13,677 nucleotides of DNA from an uncultured Solobacterium sp. (GTDB lineage Bacteria; Bacillota_I; Bacilli_A; Erysipelotrichales; Erysipelotrichaceae): NCBI GenBank assembly GCA_900547815.1, contig URHY01000063.1, positions 1 through 13,677 on the forward strand. Direction: 5' to 3'. This document shows, piece by piece, positions 8,112 to 13,677 of this stretch. Every line of letters starts with the position of its first letter. Positions within the stretch are counted from its first letter, which is position 1. The notes beneath the pieces were generated by a model. It was not told where the DNA came from. It saw only the letters and a list, made by a program, of their open reading frames with translations, and searched no databases. The translations under genes were made by a program, and so were the position numbers.

Positions 8112-9855
8112 GAAAATGAAGTTTAGTGAGTGCTTATCCCATCTGTTTGTGTTTATAAAGCCATATCGCTTTAAATTGTTGTTTGGAATTTTAATGGTCA
8201 TCACAGCTCAGGTAACATTCGCATTAAATCCTACTGTTGAAGGTATGATCACTACCCAATTAGCTCAAGATATTTCATCGCATCAGCCAATTCAGATAGA
8301 TAAAGTGGTACATATTTTATGTATCTTATTTACAATCTACATTGTAAAGACGATATCCCAATTTTTAATGGCTATCTTTATGACGGATGCGATTCAGAAG
8401 ACGATGTTTGATGTACGTAATGCGATTGAAGATAAGATTCATCATTTACCTGTATCTTATTTTGATCAAGAAAAAACAGGTGAACTTTTATCGCGTATCA
8501 CAAATGATGTGGATACATTATCGAATGCTTTGCAGCAAACTTTATCACGAGTGATTTCGGCTATATGTACATTCACTTTTGTATTATTTATGATGTTTAG
8601 AATCAATGTACTTATGACGTGTATTATTCTAGTGGCATTACCTGTTATTGCGCTTTTATCAAAATTTGTAGTGAAAAAATCACAGCCTCTATTTGATGAT
8701 CAACAAAATACATTGGCTGATTTAAATGGTACAATCAATGAATTGTATGATGGATATAGTGAAATACTTTCTTATAATCAACAAGAACATGCTTTAGAAA
8801 GATTTCAAAAAGATAATGAAAGAATGCGTGTATCTAGTTTTAAGGCACAATTTGTATCAAGTTTAATCAATCCATTATGTTCTTTGATTACCTATTTAAG
8901 TATTGGTTGTGCAAGTCTTGTTGGATGTCTTCAAGTGTTAAATGGAACTATCGCATTAGGGCAACTACAAGCCTTTATTCGTTATATTTGGCAAATCAAC
9001 GATCCGATTTCTCAAATATCTCAATTATCAAGTGCAGTACAATCTGCCTTTAGTGCCATGTCACGTTTATTTACTTTCTTAAATCAACCCATTGAAGAGG
9101 ATGTTATATCCAAATGTCAAATTGATGAAGTTCGCACTATTGAATTTGATCATGTACAATTTGGATATGATGATAATCTATTAATGAAGGATGTTAATAT
9201 TGATGTACATCAAGGTCAAACCATCGCTATTGTAGGTCCTACAGGAGCAGGTAAGACAACATTGACAAACTTATTACTACGTTTCTATGACGTAAAGGGT
9301 GGTAGTATTAAAATTAATGGAATCGATATTCGAGAATTGTCATATCATGATTTAAGAAAACTTTTTGCGTTAGTACTACAAGATACGTGGTTGTTTGAGG
9401 GTAGTATTGAACAAAATATTGCGTATGGAAATGAAAAGGCGTTAAAGAATGAGATTGTAGAAGCCGCAAAACAAGCTAATGTTCACCACTTTATACGTAC
9501 TTTAACCGATGGCTATGATACTTTGATCAATGAAGAGGGAAGTAATGTGAGTCAAGGCGAAAAACAATTATTGACGATTGCACGTGCTCTATTAAAGAAT
9601 CCGGAAGTCTTGATTTTAGATGAAGCTACGAGTAGTGTAGATACAAGACTTGAAAGACGTCTTCAAGGTGCCATGGATCGAGTTATGGAAAATCGTACTT
9701 GTTTTGTGATTGCACACCGTTTATCTACAATTATCAATGCGGATAAGATTCTTGTGCTTGAACATGGAGATATCGTTGAACAAGGTAGTCATGAAGAATT
9801 ATTGAATATGAATGGAGTTTATGCTAGATTGTATAATGCTCAGTTCGCAAAGTAA
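8098..9855 (+). CDS. Heterodimeric ABC exporter subunit with the catalytic ATP site
   Basis: This 585-residue partner has a membrane domain over about residues 20-315. Its ATPase domain shows Walker A GPTGAGKTT (380-388), Q-loop Q428, Walker B VLILDE (504-509, catalytic Glu present) and switch H540 in IAHRLST. The signature is altered to VSQGE (484-488) in place of LSGGQ. Paired with the previous subunit, one site is complete (this Walker A/B with the partner's ISGGQ) and one is degenerate. The gene overlaps its partner by 14 bases, implying coupled translation. I chose ATG 8098, ten bases after AAAGGAG (8081-8087). ATG 8092 in the same frame is possible but only four bases from it. A strong terminator follows the stop. 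Confidence 0.9.
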   Translation: MKEAKKMKFSECLSHLFVFIKPYRFKLLFGILMVITAQVTFALNPTVEGMITTQLAQDISSHQPIQIDKVVHILCILFTIYIVKTISQFLMAIFMTDAIQKTMFDVRNAIEDKIHHLPVSYFDQEKTGELLSRITNDVDTLSNALQQTLSRVISAICTFTFVLFMMFRINVLMTCIILVALPVIALLSKFVVKKSQPLFDDQQNTLADLNGTINELYDGYSEILSYNQQEHALERFQKDNERMRVSSFKAQFVSSLINPLCSLITYLSIGCASLVGCLQVLNGTIALGQLQAFIRYIWQINDPISQISQLSSAVQSAFSAMSRLFTFLNQPIEEDVISKCQIDEVRTIEFDHVQFGYDDNLLMKDVNIDVHQGQTIAIVGPTGAGKTTLTNLLLRFYDVKGGSIKINGIDIRELSYHDLRKLFALVLQDTWLFEGSIEQNIAYGNEKALKNEIVEAAKQANVHHFIRTLTDGYDTLINEEGSNVSQGEKQLLTIARALLKNPEVLILDEATSSVDTRLERRLQGAMDRVMENRTCFVIAHRLSTIINADKILVLEHGDIVEQGSHEELLNMNGVYARLYNAQFAK

Positions 9856-9882
9856 AAGTCTGATTTAGTTCAGACTTTTTTT
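9854..9882 (+). terminator. Terminator of the ABC exporter pair
   Basis: A perfect 10-pair stem (9854-9863 with 9870-9879) around a six-base loop runs into seven T's (9876-9882). It starts within the stop codon. The minus-strand amidase remnant reads into this hairpin, which suggests its 3' part was removed up to here. Confidence 0.85.
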
Positions 9883-10379
9883 GATGCCCTTGGCAATGAC
9901 ATACAATGGTGTTTCGTTTGTGTCCAATAGTCCTCGATTGATTGAATAATCGAGTTTATCGAGTTGTTTAAGAATGGAGTTGGACAATTTCACCGTATTC
10001 TTATTGTTGAAATCACAATAGATTTCATATCCATTGGCTTCATATTCACTTGAGTTTACATGTATGGATACAAAGAGATCGGCATTCTTTTTCTTTGGCT
10101 AAATCACAACGCGTTTGTAAATTTTCTTTATTATCATTTGACCATGAAACAGAGTCACTTGTACGTGTATATACAACTTTATAGCCGTATGATTTCAGTT
10201 GTTTTCCAACAAGTAATGCGATATCTAAATTGATATCTTTTTCATAATCGCCATAGTTGCTTTCAGCTCCTACATCATATCCTCCATGAACGGCATCGAT
10301 CATAATGGTTTGTTTTGTGCTTTTGGCAGAAACGGTAATATCGTTATGTAAGTAGAAGTGTTATGAATAATTTTTTCAT
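9865..10379 (-). pseudogene. Decayed N-acetylmuramoyl-L-alanine amidase (Amidase_3)
   Basis: Read on the minus strand, the pieces of a secreted cell-wall amidase appear in three frames. A signal-peptide start (MKKLFITLLLT) at 10379-10347 hits a stop at 10346-10344. The catalytic domain continues in another frame with MIDAVHGGYDVGAE (10303 onward), zinc-ligand His and Glu (in YEKDINL) still present, although the usual DAGH is DAVH. One extra base near 10087 then breaks the frame, after which NADLFVSIHVNSS, with the third zinc His, can be read. The frame ends after LDTNETPLYVIAKG at the terminator hairpin, so the segment with the catalytic Glu is missing. No good ribosome binding site precedes the start. 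It cannot make a working enzyme. Confidence 0.8.
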
Positions 10380-10440
10380 GTGTTTATGAAAGCATGTATT
10401 CCTTAAATGTTTCTTAAATTCACTGTCCTTTAAAACTAAG

Positions 10441-10482
10441 TTAAAACTGTACATTTTAAAGAATACAGTAAAATGTTAATAT
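10441..10482 (+). promoter_or_regulatory. Probable promoter and dyad before the ECF-S operon
   Basis: ACATTTTA (10451-10458) and TAAAATGT (10469-10476) form a perfect 8-base inverted repeat with a 10-base gap. A second repeat, CTGTA/TACAG, is interleaved with it. Candidate promoter elements are TTAAAA (10441-10446) with TACAGT (10464-10469), 17 bases apart, or TAATAT at 10477-10482 with a weak -35. The dyad overlaps either choice and could be an operator. I do not recognise a known riboswitch in the short leader. Confidence 0.4.
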
Positions 10483-10512
10483 AGGGACAAGTTTTTTAAA
10501 GGAGAAATGATT

Positions 10513-11028
10513 ATGACAAATGAAATGACAAAAAGAATCGCAAAAACTGCTTTAATGATCGCATTGATCTTTGTATGTACATTTACAATTAAGCTTCCAA
10601 ATCCAGCAACTGGAGGATATACACATATGGGAGATTGTATGGCATTTCTTGCGGTGCTAGTTTTAGGTAAAAAAGACGGAGCTTTAGCTGCAGGATTAGG
10701 TGCTGCTCTAAGTGATTTATTAACAGGAGCCATGATATGGGTACTTCCAACATTTATCTTTAAATTCATCATGGGATATATCATGGGTGTTGTACTTGAA
10801 AAGGGAAGCAACGAAAAACTAGATTGGATTGTTGGAGCTAGCCTTGGTGGTTTGTTTCAATGTTTCGCATATACACTATTTAAGATTCCTTTATTTACAG
10901 CAGCAGTCGCCTTTGCGTCTGTACCTAGACTTTTAGCACAAACGATTATGGGTCTAATTATTTATGCGATCGTTGCGAATGTTTTGGCAAAATCTAAAGT
11001 GCTATCTTTACAAGGAGTTGCCGCATGA
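10513..11028 (+). CDS. ECF transporter S component (substrate-binding membrane protein)
   Basis: This 171-residue protein has about six membrane helices and the signature of the ECF_trS/DUF1393 type of S component: LPNPATGGYTHMGD near residues 28-41, then a glycine/alanine-rich LGKKDGALAAGLGAALSDLL and a WVLPTFIFKFIMGY helix. S components capture a vitamin or related small molecule and deliver it to an EcfA-EcfA'-EcfT module. No such module is encoded here, so it would be a group II member sharing one from elsewhere. I chose ATG 10513 because AAAGGAG (10498-10504) is eight bases away; ATG 10507 is only two bases from it. The stop overlaps the next start as ATGA. The substrate is unknown, but the coupled amidohydrolase probably acts on the same or a related compound. 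Confidence 0.85.
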   Translation: MTNEMTKRIAKTALMIALIFVCTFTIKLPNPATGGYTHMGDCMAFLAVLVLGKKDGALAAGLGAALSDLLTGAMIWVLPTFIFKFIMGYIMGVVLEKGSNEKLDWIVGASLGGLFQCFAYTLFKIPLFTAAVAFASVPRLLAQTIMGLIIYAIVANVLAKSKVLSLQGVAA

Positions 11029-11738
11029 AAAAAATCGATGCACATGCACATTTAGGCTACATCGGTGGATGGGCCAATGTAAAAATGGATGCCGATGAAT
11101 TGATTTCATTGATGGATACATATGAAATTGAAACGACAATGATTTGTGTTTTGGATAATGAAGAAGCATATAAGGCTATGCAGAAATATCCAGGACGTAT
11201 TGAAGGGTGTGTCTATGTGAATCCTTTAGAACCAAATTGTTTAGATTTAATTGATCGATATGTAAAACTTGGTTTTAAAGCCATTAAGCTACAGCCATTA
11301 CGTCATGCGTATTGTGCGGATAGTGAAATTGTGGATCCTATATTAGATAAGGCCGAAGAATATGGGATTCCTGTTTGTATTCATTCGGGGCATCCTCCAT
11401 ATTCGCTTCCTTGGCAAATTGGATTACTTGCCGAAAGACATCCAAATTGTAAAATACTAATGATTCATATGGGACATGGTCATGGAGTTTATATTGATGC
11501 AGCATTAAAAATGGCTCGACGATATCCAAATATTTACTTGGAAATGTCGGGTATGCCTATGCATACAAAAATTAAAGAAGCGTATGATACGGTTGGACAT
11601 GATCGTATAATGTTTGGAACGGATGGTCCTTTCCATCATCCTACAGTTGAGATGCAAAAAGTATTAATGTGTGGCGTTGATGAACAGGGTTTAGAAGATA
11701 TTTTCTATAATAACGCAAAGAAATTTTTTGATGTATAG
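11025..11738 (+). CDS. Amidohydrolase family protein (Amidohydro_2-like)
   Basis: At 237 residues this is a compact metal-dependent TIM-barrel hydrolase or decarboxylase. It begins with DAHAHLG (H7, H9: the HxH metal ligands of strand 1), has CIHSGHP (H120), MIHMGHGHG (H148), and FGTDGPFHHP with D200 as the likely catalytic aspartate. This order fits the amidohydrolase_2 group (PF04909), which includes ACMSD-like decarboxylases and lactone or amide hydrolases. No conserved carbamylated Lys is evident. No signal peptide is present, so it acts in the cytoplasm. The start overlaps the S-component stop (ATGA), with AAGGAG at 11012-11017. The reaction is unknown; processing of the imported molecule is an inference from the operon. 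Confidence 0.85.
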   Translation: MKKIDAHAHLGYIGGWANVKMDADELISLMDTYEIETTMICVLDNEEAYKAMQKYPGRIEGCVYVNPLEPNCLDLIDRYVKLGFKAIKLQPLRHAYCADSEIVDPILDKAEEYGIPVCIHSGHPPYSLPWQIGLLAERHPNCKILMIHMGHGHGVYIDAALKMARRYPNIYLEMSGMPMHTKIKEAYDTVGHDRIMFGTDGPFHHPTVEMQKVLMCGVDEQGLEDIFYNNAKKFFDV

Positions 11739-11749
11739 ACAAAACTAGT

Positions 11750-11784
11750 AGCGGGTAAACCTCATCAATTTGCCCGCTTTTTTT
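11750..11784 (+). terminator. Terminator of the ECF-S/amidohydrolase operon
   Basis: AGCGGGTAAA (11750-11759) pairs with TTTGCCCGCT (11769-11778), one G-T wobble, around a nine-base loop, followed by seven T's. It is strong and directly follows the amidohydrolase stop, closing a two-gene operon. Confidence 0.85.
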
Positions 11785-11791
11785 ATGCCTT

Positions 11792-11918
11792 CTATTTAAC
11801 TATGGGGAGTGTTTTGGAGGTTTCCGTGAGGATGGTTTGTCCAAGTTGTAAAAAGAGAAGACCTTCATCGAAAGCACCTACATCTAAGAACATCTGTGAT
11901 TACATCTCGAACCCCTAA
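11792..11918. other. Short ORF remnant of uncertain strand
   Basis: Two small frames overlap here and neither has convincing start signals. On the plus strand, ATG 11802 to TAA 11918 gives 38 codons including MVCPSCKKRRP, which resembles half of a zinc ribbon (CPSC). The GGAGG at 11816-11820 lies inside this frame, 11 bases before an internal ATG at 11832. On the minus strand, 11893 to 11792 gives 33 codons (MFLDVGAFDEG...LQLGQTILTE) with protein-like composition but no ribosome binding site. The stretch is visibly richer in G and C than the DNA to its right. The plus-strand terminator just after it suggests this is the 3' end of a former plus-strand transcription unit. Confidence 0.25.
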
Positions 11919-11919
11919 G

Positions 11920-11950
11920 AACAAAGAGACTTAATGTTTCTTTGTTTTTT
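11920..11950 (+). terminator. Orphan intrinsic terminator
   Basis: AACAAAGAGAC (11920-11930) pairs with GTTTCTTTGTT (11936-11946) around a five-base loop with one wobble, followed by T's to 11950. No intact gene precedes it apart from the remnant ending at 11918. A second small hairpin, GTGCTT/GAGCAC (11951-11966), follows immediately. Confidence 0.65.
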
Positions 11951-11985
11951 GTGCTTTATTGAGCACGAATAAGCAAACGTAATTC

Positions 11986-12043
11986 TTAGTTTCATGAAGT
12001 TTGAACAAATCTTTTTCTTAAAAGAAGCTGTTAGTTTCATGAA
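11986..12043. repeat. 13-base direct repeat with palindromic core
   Basis: TTAGTTTCATGAA occurs at 11986-11998 and again at 12031-12043, offset by 45 bases. The second copy contains the perfect 10-base palindrome TTTCATGAAA (12035-12044); the first has TTTCATGAAG. Two spaced copies of a palindrome resemble protein-binding sites, but no partner is known. Confidence 0.55.
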
Positions 12044-12098
12044 AACGGTTATAAAGCGATATATGTTTTACAAGTTTTTATTGGTAATATGAGGGTGT

Positions 12099-12113
12099 TA
12101 CAAATTTTTTGTA
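12099..12113. repeat. Short perfect inverted repeat
   Basis: TACAAA (12099-12104), three T's, TTTGTA (12108-12113). A related TTTTACAAGTTTTT lies about 30 bases to the left. In such AT-rich DNA this may be chance. Confidence 0.35.
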
Positions 12114-12221
12114 TGAAAATTAAACACGATATATTTCCTCTCTACAAACCACTTATATTTTGTGTTAAAACAAATCAATAAATCGAATTTGTATGATTGA
12201 AATGAAAACTTCAAAAATATA

Positions 12222-12252
12222 TTGACTTGTACGTAACGTACACCCTTATACT
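12222..12252 (+). promoter_or_regulatory. MerR-type promoter with operator in a 19-base spacer
   Basis: TTGACT (12222-12227) and TATACT (12247-12252) are separated by 19 bases, two more than is optimal for RNA polymerase. Inside the spacer lies a perfect dyad, TGTACGT (12228-12234), one base, ACGTACA (12236-12242). This is the classic MerR-family architecture, in which the bound regulator untwists the DNA to realign the elements when its ligand is present. The next gene encodes a MerR protein, so autoregulation is very likely. Confidence 0.85.
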
Positions 12253-12275
12253 ATCATCACAAGGAGGTGTGTCCG

Positions 12276-13154
12276 ATGTTATTAAATGAAATTATTAAGG
12301 AAGTCGGAATGACAAAGCGTGCAGTTAAATACTATGAAGAAAAAGGATTGTTGTCAGTAGATAAAGATAGCAACGGCTATCGAAACTACTCCATGCAAGA
12401 CGTTAAAACTTTAAAAAAAATTTCGGTATATAGAAAGCTTGGGATTGGTATTAAAGATATACAAACCCTTTTGAAAAAAGATGATAAAAGTATTCTTTTA
12501 CGTATTTATCAGGAAAAATTACAGGAAAAAATTTTACAGGACTCAGAACTTGAAGCGTTGAAGCAATTTATAGATGATGGTAATGCAGACAAGGCAAATG
12601 AGATACTTGATTACCAAACTGTCGAAAATGCGATTGAGTCTTTATTACCGGGGAAAGAATGGGGAGATTACTTAAAAAGTCACTTCAAACCATTTCTGAA
12701 TGTGAGATTAAAGACTCTGGAGCAGAAGCAAGCCTTACGGAACATATTAGAGTATTGTGATGAAACGACATTGAAAGTTCCTTTTATTATGGGGATAGGT
12801 GTAAAAATAGCAGGTGGGATTGCACCGGAAACAAGAACTGCAGATGAGATGATAGCTTATTATCGTGATATGAGTGAAAGCGAATATGAAAAATTAAAAG
12901 AAATGGTAAAGAAAGGTGCTAAAATGAAAACTGGCATTATGAAATATCATCCGTCATTTATTGCCCAGAGAAAAATGCAGAAAGAGTTCCAAGATAAAGG
13001 ATATAACGACATATTCATTCCTAATTTGATGGTGCTATCTCCACAGTACGCAGAATACAAAAAAGCCTTAGATAAGGTAAACGATAGAATGTGTAGAGAA
13101 CTTGGACTGCATTATGATAGCAATTACAACTTAGTTATAAAAAATCTCGAATAA
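12276..13154 (+). CDS. MerR-family transcriptional regulator with large effector domain
   Basis: The 292-residue protein starts with a full MerR winged helix: LNEIIKEVGMTKRAVKYYEEKGLL (about 2-26), the wing with GYRNYSMQDV (34-43), and the helix pair KISVYRKLGIGIKDIQTLL. A coiled-coil dimerisation segment follows at about 70-105. The remaining 180 residues are an effector domain I do not recognise. It lacks the paired cysteines of metal sensors and has no obvious GyrI-like motif. I chose ATG 12276, eight bases after AAGGAGG (12261-12267); the upstream GTG at 12267 overlaps that site. The MerR-type promoter upstream indicates autoactivation, and the small membrane protein downstream is its likely target. 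The signal is unknown. Confidence 0.88.
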   Translation: MLLNEIIKEVGMTKRAVKYYEEKGLLSVDKDSNGYRNYSMQDVKTLKKISVYRKLGIGIKDIQTLLKKDDKSILLRIYQEKLQEKILQDSELEALKQFIDDGNADKANEILDYQTVENAIESLLPGKEWGDYLKSHFKPFLNVRLKTLEQKQALRNILEYCDETTLKVPFIMGIGVKIAGGIAPETRTADEMIAYYRDMSESEYEKLKEMVKKGAKMKTGIMKYHPSFIAQRKMQKEFQDKGYNDIFIPNLMVLSPQYAEYKKALDKVNDRMCRELGLHYDSNYNLVIKNLE

Positions 13155-13200
13155 ATGAGTGTATCTAAAAAAGAAACAGAAATTGAAAGGAGAAGTACTT

Positions 13201-13494
13201 ATGCGTACCAAGAAAGCAATATTTAGTGTTTTAACCATTATATTCGGTTCTCTTGGACTGATGAACATAGTGTCTACTGATATAGCACTGCCAATTATGT
13301 TTGTTTTTATGGGATTAACCTTTTTGACGAATGCAAGGGATTGTTATGATAATGGTGCAAAGAAAGATGCTATGATATTTGCAGTTGTAGCAATTTTTGT
13401 CTATGTAGTTACTGCATATAACTTGATAAGCAGATTAATGCCTTTATATCAGATTCCATTAATAGAGGATTATATAAAACTGGTGTTTCAGTAA
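13201..13494 (+). CDS. Small three-helix membrane protein, 3' end possibly chimeric
   Basis: This 97-residue protein has three probable membrane helices (about 6-24, 28-44 and 57-77) separated by a charged loop, ARDCYDNGAKKDA. It vaguely resembles the small DUF3953/YczI-like membrane proteins, but I cannot confirm that. ATG 13201 follows AAAGGAGA (13186-13193); an upstream in-frame GTG at 13159 has no such site. It lies 46 bases after the merR stop with no terminator between, so the two form an operon under the MerR promoter. The last 17 or so codons, after the third helix, overlap sortase-like sequence in another frame, so the native C-terminus may have been replaced. The function is unknown; a drug-response role is only a guess from the regulator. 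Confidence 0.65.
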   Translation: MRTKKAIFSVLTIIFGSLGLMNIVSTDIALPIMFVFMGLTFLTNARDCYDNGAKKDAMIFAVVAIFVYVVTAYNLISRLMPLYQIPLIEDYIKLVFQ

Positions 13495-13595
13495 ATAAAG
13501 AAGATCGATTAATGACATTGGTTACTTGTGATACAAGAAATAACAATAAGATAATTGTAATTCTAGCTAAATTGGTTAATATAGCAAAAGTTTAA
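13440..13595 (+). pseudogene. C-terminal remnant of a class B-like sortase
   Basis: In the frame ending at TAA 13593-13595 the sequence reads FISDSINRGLYKTGVSV, then NKEDRLMTLVTCDT and finally KIIVILAKLV. TGV followed by a TLxTC motif and a VxxAKLV strand is the sortase C-terminal signature, with the catalytic Cys at 13527-13529. The catalytic Arg that normally begins the last strand appears as Lys. Only about 50 residues remain; the N-terminal barrel and catalytic His are absent, and the frame closes upstream at a stop at 13419-13421. The first 55 bases overlap the 3' end of the membrane protein gene in another frame. Sortases anchor proteins to the Gram-positive cell wall; this piece cannot do so. 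Confidence 0.7.
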
Positions 13596-13677
13596 AAACT
13601 AAGGTGTATGATATTATTTAGCTAGATAAATTAGAATTAGTCACAATAAAAAGCGTAATTATCAATATTGTATATCA

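Larger units (their letters stand above)
11951..12221. other. Non-coding gap before the MerR gene
   Basis: About 270 very AT-rich bases with no ORF I can support on either strand. It contains the small hairpin at 11951-11966, the 13-base direct repeat and the TACAAA dyad listed separately. I see no tRNA, known riboswitch or insertion-sequence end. Confidence 0.5.

Noticed and set aside
10046..10303. An intact 85-residue minus-strand gene
   Set aside because: It is only the middle piece of the frameshifted amidase; homology continues in other frames on both sides.
11951..12221. Insertion-sequence ends, a CRISPR array or an attachment site around the MerR cassette
   Set aside because: I found no flanking target duplication, terminal inverted repeats, integrase or regularly spaced repeats; the two 13-base copies are too few.
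12267..12275. GTG start adding three residues to the MerR protein
   Set aside because: The GTG lies inside the ribosome binding site AAGGAGG; ATG 12276 has ideal spacing.
13159..13200. GTG start adding 14 residues to the small membrane protein
   Set aside because: It has no ribosome binding site, whereas ATG 13201 follows AAAGGAGA at good spacing.
13596..13677. A gene or RNA at the right edge
   Set aside because: The AT-rich stretch has no start signals, open frame or hairpin that I can support.

Overview
The window is AT-rich and typical of a low-GC Gram-positive bacterium: strong AGGAGG-type ribosome binding sites, short intergenic gaps and T-tailed hairpin terminators. The mix of a PTS enzyme I, half-size ABC exporters, an ECF vitamin-type S component and a sortase remnant suggests a gut Firmicute. 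My guess from overall feel is the Erysipelotrichaceae, but no rRNA or core marker here proves it.

Layout. (1) 1-586: terminator of an upstream operon, then a promoter with an overlapping operator and a MarR-type regulator. (2) 587-1906: a MATE multidrug efflux pump abutting marR with no gap, so the pair is probably a self-regulated efflux operon. (3) 1921-2691, minus strand: a Cof-type HAD phosphatase, convergent with the MATE gene and sharing a two-way terminator. (4) 2780-4516: a half-size ABC exporter with complete catalytic motifs, alone between its own promoter and terminator. (5) 4619-6322: ptsI, the general PTS enzyme I, without ptsH beside it. (6) 6372-9855: two overlapping ABC exporter genes whose defects are complementary, the pattern of a heterodimeric exporter with one consensus and one degenerate ATP site. 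(7) 9865-10379, minus strand: a decayed N-acetylmuramoyl-L-alanine amidase gene.

(8) 10451-11784: an operon of an ECF transporter S component and an amidohydrolase, translationally coupled by ATGA, preceded by a dyad and closed by a strong terminator. No EcfA/EcfT genes are present, so the S component would have to use a shared energising module from elsewhere. The pair may take up and process one small molecule, which cannot be named from the sequence.

(9) 11785-12221: about 440 bases without a convincing gene, holding a short ORF remnant with its own terminator, a 13-base direct repeat built on TTTCATGAA, and other dyads. (10) 12222-13494: a MerR-family regulator under a textbook MerR promoter (19-base spacer with a perfect 7-1-7 dyad), followed by a small three-helix membrane protein. 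(11) 13440-13595: the C-terminal end of a class B-like sortase, in another frame and overlapping the last 17 or so codons of the membrane protein gene. This looks like a recombination junction where an acquired regulator/membrane-protein cassette meets a destroyed sortase gene.

Most of the window is ordinary core and efflux content. The right-hand 2 kb and the amidase remnant show gene loss and gain. The points most worth following are the ECF-S/amidohydrolase pair and the MerR/membrane-protein cassette at the sortase scar.
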